Below are positions 8,545 through 16,773 of a stretch of DNA of 39,934 nt, in pieces (positions within the stretch are counted from its first letter, which is position 1; each line of letters opens with the position of its first letter). The notes below the pieces were generated by a model. It did not search any database and was not told the DNA's origin. It was given only the letters and a program-made list of their open reading frames with translations. The translations under genes and the position numbers were made by a program. This stretch comes from Actinomycetes bacterium. GTDB taxonomy: Bacteria; Actinomycetota; Actinomycetes; Actinomycetales; Dermabacteraceae. The stretch spans positions 1 to 39,934 of the forward strand of contig JAEWEZ010000144.1 of assembly GCA_023389045.1 (NCBI GenBank), in the 5' to 3' direction.

Positions 8545-8708
8545 GTGACACGCACCGAGCACAGCACTGACGAGTTCCCCTTCACCCTGCGCGGCCTGCG
8601 GGAGGCCGTCGCAGCCAGCGGCACCTTCTACGCCACCGCCCCCACCTCATCTTCATGCTCCTGGTGATCGTGCCGAGTTGGCTGCACGCTTCTGCGCTGC
8701 GCGCCTAG
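8545..8708 (+). pseudogene. Frameshifted N-terminal remnant of a third gene of the decayed ABC operon
   Basis: GTG at 8545 follows GGAGGAGAGC, a good ribosome binding site, and begins MTRTEHSTDEFPFTLRGLRE. The frame closes at 8667. Shifting frame at the C-run near 8637-8644 continues into a hydrophobic stretch, HLIFMLLVIVPSWLHAS, before a TAG at 8706. A membrane protein start broken by a frameshift and truncation is the simplest reading. ABC-2 exporter pairs are often followed by a sensor kinase gene, but the remnant is too short to identify. Confidence 0.55.
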
Positions 8709-8782
8709 CTCCCGCCGGACCGCGCCGAGCAGCCGCCGTCGGCGCTGAGCACTGTGGTGTGAGCCGAACACCCCTGTCGTAG

Positions 8783-8799
8783 ATACCCCTGGGGGGTAT
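8783..8799. promoter_or_regulatory. CsoR-type copper operator over the copA promoter
   Basis: ATACCCC-tgg-GGGGTAT is a 7-3-7 perfect inverted repeat of the kind bound by the copper-responsive repressor CsoR. It overlaps a likely -10 hexamer, TATAAC (8797-8802), with a weak -35 (TGTCGT, 8775-8780) 16 bp upstream. The site is 21 bp before the copA ATG. A CsoR gene is not in the window. Predicted behaviour: repressed at low copper, derepressed when Cu(I) loads the repressor. Confidence 0.85.
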
Positions 8800-8820
8800 A
8801 ACCTGCGGGTAGGAGGTGCC

Positions 8821-11169
8821 ATGAGCAGCAGCACGATCACCGGGCCGGACGCCGCAGAGGAAAGCCCCCAGAGCACCCTCATCGAACTTGAGGTGGGCGG
8901 GATGACCTGCGCCAGCTGCGCCGCCCGCATCCAAAAGAAACTCAACCGCCTCGACGGTGTGGAAGCGAGTGTCAACTACGCCACCGAACGCGCCACCGCC
9001 GAAGCCCCCGTCGGCACTGACCCCGCCGAACTCATCGCCCTCATCGAACATCTCGGCTACAGCGCAACCCTCCCGCGCCCCACCACCCCCGTCGAAAACC
9101 CCGCTGACCATCCCGCCGGGACCGCTGACGGCACCGCACCCGACGGCGGTGGCTCCGCAGCCGATGCGCCCGATCCTGCCCTCGCCGATCTGCGCCAACG
9201 CCTCATCGGAGCGGCAATCCTGACCACCCCCGTCATCGCCATGGCGATGATCCCCGCCCTCCAGTTCGACTACTGGGGATTCGCCTCCCTCACCCTCGCC
9301 GCCCCCGTCGTCGTCTGGGCGGGATGGCCCTTCCACCGCAGTACCCTCGTCAATCTGCGCCACGGCGGGGCCAGCATGGACACCCTCGTTTCCCTCGGAA
9401 CCCTCTCCGCGTTCACCTGGTCGGTGATCGCCCTATTCATCGGGCACGCCGGTCACCCCGGGGTGCGCCACGCCTTCCACCTCACCCTCGACCGGGGCGA
9501 TGCGATGGGGTACATCTACCTCGAAGCCGCCGCCGGGGTGATCACCTTCGTGCTGCTTGGCCGCTACCTCGAAAAACGCGCCAAGCGTGAATCCGGTGCT
9601 GCCCTGCGCGCCCTGCTGGACCTCGGTGCGCAGGACGTCAGCGTGCTGCGAGGCGGCCGTGAAGAAAGGATCGCCGTGAGTGCCCTGCGCCGCGGGGACC
9701 ACTTCGTGGTGCGTCCCGGCGAGAAGGTGGCGACTGACGGTCGGATCCTCGACGGCACCTCCAGCCTCGATGTCTCCATGCTGACCGGAGAATCGGTTCC
9801 CGTGGACGTCACCGCCGAAGATGCCATCGCCGGCGCCACCGTGAACCTCACCGGCCGCCTCCTGGTGGAAGCCACCGCCGTCGGAGAAGAAACCCGGCTC
9901 GCCCAGATGGCGAAGATGGTGCAGGACGCCCAGAGCGGCAAAGCCGCTGTGCAGCGCCTGGCTGATCGCGTCGCCGGGATCTTCGTTCCCGTCGTGCTGC
10001 TGATCGCACTCGGCACCGTGATCCTGTGGAGCATCGGGGGAGCCGGATGGTCCTTCGCGCTCACCGCGGCCGTGGCCGTTCTCGTGATCGCCTGCCCCTG
10101 CGCGCTCGGCCTTGCCACCCCCACTGCACTGCTCGTGGGCACAGGGCGCGGCGCCCGCATGGGTGTGCTCATCAAAGGCCCCGAAGCCCTCGAATCCGCC
10201 CGTCGGATCGACACGATCGTGCTGGATAAAACCGGCACCATCACCACCGGAAAAATGCGCCTGTACGAGGTTGCCCCCGCCGAGGGAACAAGCACCGAGG
10301 AACTTCTGTGCCGTGCCGGTGCCCTCGAAGCCGCCAGTGAACACCCCATCGCCCGCGCCATCACCCAGGCAGCGGAAGAGCAGGTGGGGCAGCTCCCCGC
10401 CGTCGAGAACTTCCAGAACCTTCCCGGTGCCGGTGTGAGCGGGATGATCGACGGCACTGCCGTGCTGATCGGCCGCGAGAGCATGCTGCGCGAGAAAGGG
10501 ATCAGCGTCAGCGCTGAGCTCACAGCCGCCCGTGAAAAAGCCGAAGCACAGGGCCGCACCGCCGTGCTCGTCGCCTGGGACGGCCAGGCCCGCGGCATGC
10601 TCGCCGTTGCCGACACCGTGCGCCCCGACGCCGCCGAGGCCATCACCCGCCTGCGCGACCTCGGTCTGCGCCCCGTGCTCCTGACCGGAGACAATGAGCG
10701 CACCGCCCGGCACGTTGCCGCCGAGGTTGGGATCGACGAGGTCATCGCCGGCGTCATGCCCGAAGGGAAGGTCGAGGCGATTGAGCGCTTGCGCGGTGAA
10801 GGCCGCAGCGTGGCCATGGTGGGCGATGGCGTCAACGACGCCCCAGCCCTCGCCGCCGCCGACCTCGGCCTTGCCATGGGCACCGGAACCGATGTGGCTA
10901 TCCAGGCCGCCGATGTGACCGTCGTGCGCTCCGACCTGCTCGCCATCGTCGATGCGATGCGCCTTGCACGCCGCACCCTGCGCACCATCAAGGGGAACCT
11001 GTTCTGGGCCTTCGCCTACAACGCGGCGGCGATCCCCGTCGCTGCTCTCGGCCTACTGAACCCCATGCTTGCCGGAGCCGCCATGGCCTTCTCCAGCGTT
11101 TTCGTGGTCACCAACAGCCTACGGCTGCGGCGGCTGCGCTCCGTGAGCACAGCCGCCGCAGATAGCTGA
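8821..11169 (+). CDS. copA: Copper-exporting P1B-type ATPase
   Basis: 782 residues; pumps Cu(I) out of the cytoplasm using ATP. One N-terminal heavy-metal-associated domain has GMTCASC (C30, C33). The membrane CPC motif is at 425-427, the phosphorylated aspartate is D469 in DKTGT, and GDGVNDAP is at 668-675. The TM7 and TM8 signatures YN (AFAYNAAAIP) and MxxSS (AMAFSSVFVVTNS) are those of Cu(I)-specific 1B-1 pumps. AGGAGG at 8811 gives the start. It stands alone without copZ or csoR. Its stop is only 15 bp from the convergent sugar permease stop. Confidence 0.96.
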   Translation: MSSSTITGPDAAEESPQSTLIELEVGGMTCASCAARIQKKLNRLDGVEASVNYATERATAEAPVGTDPAELIALIEHLGYSATLPRPTTPVENPADHPAGTADGTAPDGGGSAADAPDPALADLRQRLIGAAILTTPVIAMAMIPALQFDYWGFASLTLAAPVVVWAGWPFHRSTLVNLRHGGASMDTLVSLGTLSAFTWSVIALFIGHAGHPGVRHAFHLTLDRGDAMGYIYLEAAAGVITFVLLGRYLEKRAKRESGAALRALLDLGAQDVSVLRGGREERIAVSALRRGDHFVVRPGEKVATDGRILDGTSSLDVSMLTGESVPVDVTAEDAIAGATVNLTGRLLVEATAVGEETRLAQMAKMVQDAQSGKAAVQRLADRVAGIFVPVVLLIALGTVILWSIGGAGWSFALTAAVAVLVIACPCALGLATPTALLVGTGRGARMGVLIKGPEALESARRIDTIVLDKTGTITTGKMRLYEVAPAEGTSTEELLCRAGALEAASEHPIARAITQAAEEQVGQLPAVENFQNLPGAGVSGMIDGTAVLIGRESMLREKGISVSAELTAAREKAEAQGRTAVLVAWDGQARGMLAVADTVRPDAAEAITRLRDLGLRPVLLTGDNERTARHVAAEVGIDEVIAGVMPEGKVEAIERLRGEGRSVAMVGDGVNDAPALAAADLGLAMGTGTDVAIQAADVTVVRSDLLAIVDAMRLARRTLRTIKGNLFWAFAYNAAAIPVAALGLLNPMLAGAAMAFSSVFVVTNSLRLRRLRSVSTAAADS

Positions 11170-11184
11170 GGAATAATCCCGCGA

Positions 11185-12120
11185 TCAGCCCTTGACCGCA
11201 CCGTCCTCGACGCCCTTGAAGAAGAAGCGCTGGAAGGTGGCGAAGAAGATGATGATCGGGATCAGGGCGATCATCGTGCCGGCCGCGACCACACGCGGAT
11301 TCGAGCCGAAGTTCGACTTCAGGTACTGCATACCCACGGTCAGGGTGAAGTTATCCGGATCGGTCAGCACGATCAGAGGCCACAGGAAGTCATCCCACCC
11401 GCCGATGAAGGCGAAGATCGCCACCACCGAGGCCATACCGCGCACCGACGGCCACACCACATTGCGCAGGATCTGCCAGGTGTTGGCCCCATCAAGGGAG
11501 GCCGCATCGAGCAGGTCGATCGGAATGGCACGGCAAGCGGCCGTCATCAGCAGCACGTTCACCGCGCCCACCAGGCCGGGCAGGATCACGCCGCCGAGCG
11601 AATCGGCCAAGCCAAGCGCACGGATCGTGAGGAACTGGCTCATCAGCGTGACCTCACCGGGCAGCAGCAGCGTGGACAGCAGAATCGCGAAGGCGATCTT
11701 CTTGCCGCGGAACTGCAGGCAGCCCAGGGCGTACCCGGCGACCGTGCAGAAGACGACATTGGCCACGGCCAGGGTGAGCGCCACGATCAGGGAGTGCCAG
11801 GCGTAGCTGATGATCGGAACGGTGTTGGCCACCTCCACGTAGTTGTGGAGGGTGAAGTCCCGCGGGATCAGGATCGGCGGGAAGCCGTAGATCTCATCGC
11901 GCGGGCCCTTGACGCTGGTCGACAGCTGCCAGACGAAGGGGCCGATGGACAGCAGCAGCATCAACACAAGCAGCACGTAGCGGGCGATCAGGCCACCGAG
12001 GGTCGGCTTGCCGAAACCGCCGGCGCCCTTGGCGCGCCAGGGACGGTCGGTGCGGCGCTGCGTGACCGGAGCGGCCGCAGCAGCGGGAACGACGGTGCTG
12101 GTCGGTTCGGTGGTAGTCAT
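11185..12120 (-). CDS. Sugar ABC transporter permease (MalG/CUT1 second permease)
   Basis: 311 residues with a cytoplasmic N-terminus rich in Thr/Ala (about 1-45) and six predicted membrane helices. The EAA loop, DAASLDGANTWQILRNVVWP near 200-219, docks the ATPase subunit. The ATG overlaps the stop of the preceding permease gene by four bases (ATGA), so translation is coupled. No ATPase gene is in the operon; in actinobacteria such CUT1 importers commonly share the multitask ATPase MsiK encoded elsewhere, which is the likely arrangement here. Confidence 0.92.
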   Translation of the reverse strand: MTTTEPTSTVVPAAAAAPVTQRRTDRPWRAKGAGGFGKPTLGGLIARYVLLVLMLLLSIGPFVWQLSTSVKGPRDEIYGFPPILIPRDFTLHNYVEVANTVPIISYAWHSLIVALTLAVANVVFCTVAGYALGCLQFRGKKIAFAILLSTLLLPGEVTLMSQFLTIRALGLADSLGGVILPGLVGAVNVLLMTAACRAIPIDLLDAASLDGANTWQILRNVVWPSVRGMASVVAIFAFIGGWDDFLWPLIVLTDPDNFTLTVGMQYLKSNFGSNPRVVAAGTMIALIPIIIFFATFQRFFFKGVEDGAVKG

Positions 12121-13004
12121 CGCGTCTTCGCTCCGTCCTTGCGGTTATTGAGGTAGGCGACCAGCAGGAGCGGGCCAATCGTCAGGAAGAACAGCACGAC
12201 CGAGAGAGCCGAGGCGTAGCCCAGGCGGCCCTGCAGGCCGGAACCGGTCTGCTGCACCAGCATCACGAGGCTGGCCGCTTCACCGCCGGGTCCACCCGAA
12301 CCGTTCGAGAGCACATACAGCTCGGTGAACACACGCATACCGCTCACCGTGATCAGCGCGCTCACCAGGAACATGGCGTTCTTGACGCCCGGGACGGTGA
12401 CCGACCAGAAGCGACGCCACAGCCCTGCCCCGTCCATAGCGGCTGCCTCATGCAGCTCACGGCCCACATTCGCGAGAGCGGCCAGGTACACCACCATGTA
12501 GTAGCCCAGGCCCTTCCAGACCGTGAGCAAAATGGCGGTGGCCAGCAGGCCCCAGCGGGAGGCCAGGAAGGGAAGCGGAGCGTCGATCAGGTTCAAGAAC
12601 TGCAGGGCCTCATTGATCAGGCCGCGCGAGTCGAACAGCCACGACCAAATCAGCGCCACGACCACGACCGAGGCGATCACCGGGAAGTAGTAGGTGGTGC
12701 GGAAGAACGAAATGCCGGGGATCTGCGCATGCACCAGCAGGGCAAGCAGAAGCGGCAGGAACGTCAGCAGGGGAACACAGACGAAGGTGAAGATCAGGGT
12801 GGTGCTGAGGGCATTCCAGAAGCGCTGGTCCGAGATGATGTCGATGTAGTTGTCGACACCGATGAAAGTGCCGCCGGCCAGGGGACGGGCGTTGGTGAAC
12901 GACAGTACGGCCGTGTTCATGAACGGCCAGAGGGCGAAAACCATCACCCAGATCAGAGCCGGCGCCACGAGCAGCCAGGGCATGATCCAGTTGCGAGTGC
13001 GCAT
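12117..13004 (-). CDS. Sugar ABC transporter permease (MalF/UgpA-like first permease)
   Basis: 295 residues with six helices and the EAA loop HEAAAMDGAGLWRRFWSVTVP near 187-207, typical of the first CUT1 permease. The helices after TM1 include the usual FRTTYYFPVIASVV stretch. AAGGA seven bases before the ATG at 13004 supports the start. It follows the binding-protein gene after a strong intercistronic hairpin. Together with the second permease it forms the membrane channel of the importer. Confidence 0.92.
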   Translation of the reverse strand: MRTRNWIMPWLLVAPALIWVMVFALWPFMNTAVLSFTNARPLAGGTFIGVDNYIDIISDQRFWNALSTTLIFTFVCVPLLTFLPLLLALLVHAQIPGISFFRTTYYFPVIASVVVVALIWSWLFDSRGLINEALQFLNLIDAPLPFLASRWGLLATAILLTVWKGLGYYMVVYLAALANVGRELHEAAAMDGAGLWRRFWSVTVPGVKNAMFLVSALITVSGMRVFTELYVLSNGSGGPGGEAASLVMLVQQTGSGLQGRLGYASALSVVLFFLTIGPLLLVAYLNNRKDGAKTR

Positions 13005-13032
13005 GGCAGGTCCTTCGATTCGGGGGAGGGGA

Positions 13033-13067
13033 GACGGGGCGGGGCCGTGCGTCGGCCCCGCCCCGTC
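13033..13067 (-). other. 14-bp perfect intercistronic hairpin between the sugar-binding protein and permease genes
   Basis: GACGGGGCGGGGCC (13033-13046) pairs perfectly with GGCCCCGCCCCGTC (13054-13067) around a 7-base loop. It begins 7 bp after the binding-protein stop and ends 29 bp before the permease start. Such elements (compare malE-malF in enteric bacteria) protect the upstream mRNA or terminate part of the transcripts, so that binding protein outnumbers permease. Confidence 0.75.
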
Positions 13068-13073
13068 AATGGA

Positions 13074-14351
13074 TCAGGCGAGGTTGTCGTTGCCGTACTT
13101 CACGGCGTTGTCCAGAGCCTCCTTGGCGGTGATGTCACCGCGCATTGCCTTGGCCATCTGTTGGGTGAGGTTGGTGTTCATGTCGTCCGTCCACAGCACG
13201 TTGGTGGTGTCGGTGGCGGTCTTCATGGACTCCGAGGCGATGGTCACGGCCTTGTTCTGCAGCTCGATATCGGACTTCTCGGCGAACTTCGAGGGATCCG
13301 CTGCAGCTTCCTTGGTGCCGGGCAGGAAGCCCTGGGCCAGGGTCACGAAGGCGATCTGGTTGGCGGTGTCGGTGGCGAACTTCGCGAAGGCCAGCGCGGT
13401 CGCGGGGTTCTTGGACTTCGCCGAGACGCTGATGCCCTGCACGAACAGCGGCGGGGTGTCGTACTTCGGGGTGACCGCAGTGCCCTCGAGGATCTTGGGG
13501 GCATCGTTCTTGAGGTCGCCGGCGAAGCTCGAGGTGGCGGTGGTCCACAGCACCTTGCCCTGCTTGAACAGCGCCGCGTTGCCGGTGTAGTCGTTGTTGA
13601 GCACCTCGGCGGGCATGGCACCGGCCTTGTACAGGTCCACGTGCTTCTGCAGGTACTGAACGTTCTCCTCCGTGTTGAAGTTGAACTTGCCACCCTCGGT
13701 GGTGATCTTCAGCTGCGGCATGGTGGAGAACAGCGGGGTCTTGCCGCCGTCCTTGGCGATCTTCATCGCCAGGTCGTACATCTCGTCGAAGCTCTTGGGC
13801 AGCGAGCCTTCGTCCACGCCGAACTTGGAGAGCTCTGCGAGGTTCCACCAGTTCATATCGGTGCCGAGGTACCACGGGTAGCCGAAGCTGCCCTCGATCT
13901 CGGGCATCTGGTAGGCCTTCACGCCACCTTCAACGTAGACCTCGTTGAGCTTCGGATCGGCCTTGGCCAGGTCCAGCAGCATACCGGCCTTTGCCAGTGC
14001 GTAGGCGAAGTTCGGCGGCACGTTGACCACGTCGGGCAGGGAGTCGGAGTTGGCCTGGGCCAGGAGCTTGTCCTGGTAGCCCTCACCCGGCTGGTCCATC
14101 CACTTCACGGTGGTGCCGGGGTGCTTCTCCTGGAACTTCTTGACGAGGTCCTCGAAGTAGGGGGTGAACTTCTCGTTCTTCAGCGACCAGGTCTGGAAGG
14201 AGATTTCGCCCTTGATTTCGCCTTCGGCGGCTTCCTTGGCGGCCTTCTCATTGGCCTTGTTGCTCGATCCGCTCAGACCGCAGCCCGCCAGGGCCAGGAG
14301 GGCGGCGCTGGCGCTGGTCGCGCCGAGGAACGTACGACGGGTGGTGAACAT
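13074..14351 (-). CDS. Extracellular sugar-binding lipoprotein of the ABC importer
   Basis: 425 residues. The start is the ATG at 14351, with AGGAAGAGG upstream. The N-terminus MFTTRRTFLGATSASAALLA has a twin-arginine motif and a lipobox LAGC, so it is probably a Tat-exported lipoprotein anchored at the outer membrane face. The mature part is a family 1 solute-binding protein (SBP_bac_1), including GEISFQTWSL and a ligand-cleft region PDVVNVPPNF. A lysine/glutamate-rich linker follows the lipidated cysteine. It captures the sugar and delivers it to the two downstream permeases. The ligand is unknown; the neighbouring glycosidase suggests a plant or host glycan oligosaccharide. Confidence 0.92.
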   Translation of the reverse strand: MFTTRRTFLGATSASAALLALAGCGLSGSSNKANEKAAKEAAEGEIKGEISFQTWSLKNEKFTPYFEDLVKKFQEKHPGTTVKWMDQPGEGYQDKLLAQANSDSLPDVVNVPPNFAYALAKAGMLLDLAKADPKLNEVYVEGGVKAYQMPEIEGSFGYPWYLGTDMNWWNLAELSKFGVDEGSLPKSFDEMYDLAMKIAKDGGKTPLFSTMPQLKITTEGGKFNFNTEENVQYLQKHVDLYKAGAMPAEVLNNDYTGNAALFKQGKVLWTTATSSFAGDLKNDAPKILEGTAVTPKYDTPPLFVQGISVSAKSKNPATALAFAKFATDTANQIAFVTLAQGFLPGTKEAAADPSKFAEKSDIELQNKAVTIASESMKTATDTTNVLWTDDMNTNLTQQMAKAMRGDITAKEALDNAVKYGNDNLA

Positions 14352-14418
14352 GTCTGCCTCTTCCTTGAGATGCATCCGGTGGGTGGGGGTGTGGTGTGAA
14401 CGGGTCACGGATGTCGGG

Positions 14419-15612
14419 TTACTTGCCCGGCAGGTTGAGGGGGCGGAGGCGTCCTTCACGCGCCTCCTGGATCCAGGTGTCGAATAGGTCGGAACGGGTG
14501 TTGGTGCGGGACCGATCGGAGCCGTCCAGGGCCAGATCGGGTGCGTCCAGGGGATCGACGGAGCTCTGCGCCGGGACACCGTAGCGCTTGACCTCGGCGA
14601 TGAGTTCGCTGAGGGCCTGGCCGATCGGCTTGGTCTGCCCGTGGGTGTCGATCAGGCCGAGGGTGTATTCGACCTCGGGGTAGTCGGGCAGGTCACGGCT
14701 CACATCATGCGAGCACCACCAGGTCACGGTGGTGACCTTGGGGTGGGAGATCGCGGCGCGCACCGAGTTTACGGCGAAGTCGGGGGCGGCCTCGGGAGTG
14801 ACCCACGGGGTCGGGGCGCCGATCTCCTGCAGCCAGATACCGCGCTCGGGGGAGACCTCCAGGGCGCGGTGCCACATATCGGCAATCTCGATCAGGTAGC
14901 GAGCGAAGAAGGCAAGGGCCGGGTTGTCGATGCCGTAGCGCTGCCCGGCGCCACCAAAGACCCAGGAGTGCACGGTGGTTTCGGCGCCGAGGGTCACGGC
15001 GTGCTCAGGGGTGAAGGGCTGGGCGTCGACGAACCAGAGGTCGTCATCGAAGCAGTGGGTGTGGCGGCCGCGTGGGAAGGCCTCGGTGGCGGTCTCCAGC
15101 AGACTGCGGGTCCAGGCCCCGGCCTCCTCGACGCTGGTCACCTGCTGGCTGGGGTGACGCGGGGCGGCGAACTGGCCGATCTCATTGCCGAGGGTGAGGC
15201 CCGTGCAGTGGGGGCGCTCTTCGAGCTGGACGCCGAGGGTACGGGTCAGTTCCTGCTCGGCGGCGATCACCTCGGGGTCGGTGAAGATATTGCGCTGATG
15301 CCAGGTGGTCACCCAGGAGGGGAGGAAGTCGAAGCTGGAGAGGTGGCCGTTGAGCACATCGACGGAGACATCGAGGCCGGCTTCGCCGGCGGCATCGACG
15401 ATGTTGAGCACGGTATCGACGGCGTGGGAGTCGATGAGCCCGCGGGAGGGCTGCAGATGGGGCCACAGCGGGAAGATGCGCACGTGGTCCAGGCCGAGCG
15501 AGGCAATGTGGGCGAGATCTTCGCGGGTGTGGCTGAGGTCCAGGTGGGCCTGGGAGTGGAACCAGCCGCGTCGCGGGGTGTAGTTCGCCCCGAAGCGCAT
15601 CGTTGTGGCCAC
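14419..15612 (-). CDS. Clan A glycoside hydrolase (cellulase/mannanase-like TIM barrel), cytoplasmic
   Basis: 397 residues from a GTG at 15612 behind AGGAGG; an ATG four codons in is also possible. No signal peptide, so it would act on imported oligosaccharide. TIM-barrel landmarks are RFGANYTP at the start, LGLDHVRIFPLWP (39-51) and HLSSFDFLP (90-98). The two acids of a retaining clan A enzyme are visible: E144 in TLGNEIGQF (acid/base) and E263 in IWLQEIGAP (nucleophile). The exact GH family (GH5-like) and sugar cannot be fixed. It heads an operon with a binding lipoprotein and two permeases, so hydrolysis and uptake are linked. Confidence 0.82.
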   Translation of the reverse strand: MATTMRFGANYTPRRGWFHSQAHLDLSHTREDLAHIASLGLDHVRIFPLWPHLQPSRGLIDSHAVDTVLNIVDAAGEAGLDVSVDVLNGHLSSFDFLPSWVTTWHQRNIFTDPEVIAAEQELTRTLGVQLEERPHCTGLTLGNEIGQFAAPRHPSQQVTSVEEAGAWTRSLLETATEAFPRGRHTHCFDDDLWFVDAQPFTPEHAVTLGAETTVHSWVFGGAGQRYGIDNPALAFFARYLIEIADMWHRALEVSPERGIWLQEIGAPTPWVTPEAAPDFAVNSVRAAISHPKVTTVTWWCSHDVSRDLPDYPEVEYTLGLIDTHGQTKPIGQALSELIAEVKRYGVPAQSSVDPLDAPDLALDGSDRSRTNTRSDLFDTWIQEAREGRLRPLNLPGK

Positions 15613-15683
15613 GGGTGATCCTCCTGGGTTGGCGGCGTCGGCGGCGTCAGTGCCGGGGTCCGACGGACGGGGGAAAGCTCGAC

Positions 15684-15695
15684 TAAAGCGTTTAA
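15684..15695. promoter_or_regulatory. LacI-family-type operator upstream of the sugar operon
   Basis: TAAAGCGTTTAA is an AT-rich pseudo-palindrome around a central CG in otherwise GC-rich DNA. It matches the general cre/LacI-family form (AAnCGnTT). On the minus strand the extended -10-like TGCATACT (15707-15700) lies just upstream, so a repressor here would cover the start of the glycosidase-ABC transcript. The regulator gene is not in the window. Confidence 0.55.
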
Positions 15696-15828
15696 TCAAA
15701 GTATGCACCCCGATTTCGAGCACGGGGGGACTTTCGGCACGGAAGGGACGTCACTGACGCAGGACAGAGCAGACATCGACCGCCTCGCGCAGTCACATCA
15801 TGAACCTCGGATGGCAGCCGCAGAAAGG

Positions 15829-15934
15829 TCCCGTCGGTCCCTTGTTTCTCCCCCACCGGACCGAGGGCTTGCGCGCCCACCGGGCCGACGGGTTTTATCC
15901 CACCGGTCCGACGGGCCCGATCCCGTCGGGCCCC
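15829..15934. repeat. Cluster of four CCCGTCGG/CCGACGGG repeats with an 8-bp hairpin
   Basis: Copies are at 15829-15841, 15882-15892, 15908-15915 and 15922-15929. The last two pair perfectly (CCGACGGG / CCCGTCGG, 6-base loop). Near-duplicate flanks CACCGGGCCGACGGG and CACCGGTCCGACGGG suggest local duplication. Unlike other copies, this cluster lies between divergent genes, so it is not simply a terminator. Confidence 0.65.
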
Positions 15935-15999
15935 TTGCTCTCGCACCCCAGCAACCCATCGATGTTGAGCCGTCGCAGGGAACGCGCCGTGTTCCTTGG

Positions 16000-16005
16000 T
16001 ACTCT
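16000..16005 (+). promoter_or_regulatory. Leaderless-type -10 hexamer TACTCT
   Basis: TACTCT ends exactly six bases before the ATG at 16012, and no Shine-Dalgarno sequence is present. The transcription start would fall on or next to the A of ATG. The same layout (GGTACTCT, six bases, start codon) precedes the nucleosidase gene at 36104. Confidence 0.65.
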
Positions 16006-16011
16006 TCGCCC

Positions 16012-16695
16012 ATGTCGGTCTCTGAGCTTTCGTCCAGCTCCCAGAACTATCTGAAGGCCGTTTGGACACTCCAGGAGTGGACCGACGAGCCCGTGACAGC
16101 CACCGCCCTTGCCAGCCGCACCGGAGTGCGCCTGTCCAGCGCCTCCGATGCCGTGCGCAAACTCGCTGACCAGGGCCTCCTGGATCACACGCGCTACGGC
16201 TCGATCGCGCTGACCCCGCAGGGGCGCGCCTACGCGCTGACGATGGTGCGCCGCCACCGTCTGATCGAAACCTTCCTCGTACAGGTGCTCGGCTACCGCT
16301 GGGATGAAGTGCACGATGAGGCCGAACAGCTCGAGCACGCCGTCTCCGACCTACTGGTCGAGCGGATTGCCGCGCAGCTCGGTCACCCCGACCGCGATCC
16401 GCACGGCGACCCGATCCCCACCGCCGATGGCGAGGTGCATCTGCCGACCACCGTCGTGCTCACCGACCTTCCCGCCGGGCATCGCGGGCGCATCGAGCGC
16501 ATCTCCGATGCCGACCCCGAACTGCTGCAGTTCTTTGCAGCCAAGGGGATTGACGTGGGTGTGGAGTTCACCGTGGAGGCAGGGGAGCCCTTCTCTGAGT
16601 CGATCTCACTGGTGCTCGACGGCGGTGAGACGGTTCCGTTGGGGCGTGCAGCAACCGATGCGGTGCGCGCGAGCGACCTCAGTGAGATGGCCTGA
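16012..16695 (+). CDS. DtxR/MntR-family metal-dependent transcriptional regulator
   Basis: 227 residues. An N-terminal winged helix (about 1-65, SSSQNYLKAVWTLQEW, then TATALASRTGVRLSSASDAVRKL) binds DNA. The dimerisation and metal region follows (about 70-140) with the family motif VRRHRLIETFLVQVLGYRWDEVHDEAEQLEHAVSD, which carries the His/Glu/Asp metal ligands. A C-terminal FeoA/SH3-like domain spans about 150-225. Members repress metal uptake when loaded with Mn or Fe. It sits convergent to a Mn/Zn ABC importer, so an MntR/TroR-like role is likely. The upstream promoter looks leaderless. Confidence 0.9.
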   Translation: MSVSELSSSSQNYLKAVWTLQEWTDEPVTATALASRTGVRLSSASDAVRKLADQGLLDHTRYGSIALTPQGRAYALTMVRRHRLIETFLVQVLGYRWDEVHDEAEQLEHAVSDLLVERIAAQLGHPDRDPHGDPIPTADGEVHLPTTVVLTDLPAGHRGRIERISDADPELLQFFAAKGIDVGVEFTVEAGEPFSESISLVLDGGETVPLGRAATDAVRASDLSEMA

Positions 16696-16773
16696 GCGGG
16701 CTAGAGCCAATCCGACACAGCGCTCCCTCCGCGCCCCGAGGGCACGGGCGGGCACCCGTCATAGCGGGGCCGG

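Larger units (their letters stand above)
15613..16011. other. 399-bp divergent intergenic region with promoter sites and CCGTCGG repeats
   Basis: It lies between the glycosidase (minus) and the DtxR-type regulator (plus). It holds the LacI-like operator at 15684-15695, a repeat cluster at 15829-15934 and the leaderless promoter hexamer at 16000-16005. GGAAC and GTTCC (15979-15995) flank CGCGCCGT as a possible weak operator. No protein-coding frame is convincing here. Confidence 0.65.

Noticed and set aside
8341..8667. A 108-residue protein joining permease and downstream sequence
   Set aside because: The frame fuses a permease fragment, a non-coding leader with a ribosome binding site, and the start of another gene; it is a deletion junction.
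9433..10991. Two long minus-strand frames (over 420 codons each)
   Set aside because: Both are antisense to copA, whose motifs are complete; no homology or ribosome binding site.
12450..14399. A 649-codon plus-strand frame
   Set aside because: Antisense to the binding lipoprotein and first permease; composition is that of a shadow frame.
15703..16011. N-terminal extension of the DtxR-type regulator
   Set aside because: The added residues come from the CCGTCGG repeat cluster and have no family match; the winged helix starts right after 16012.
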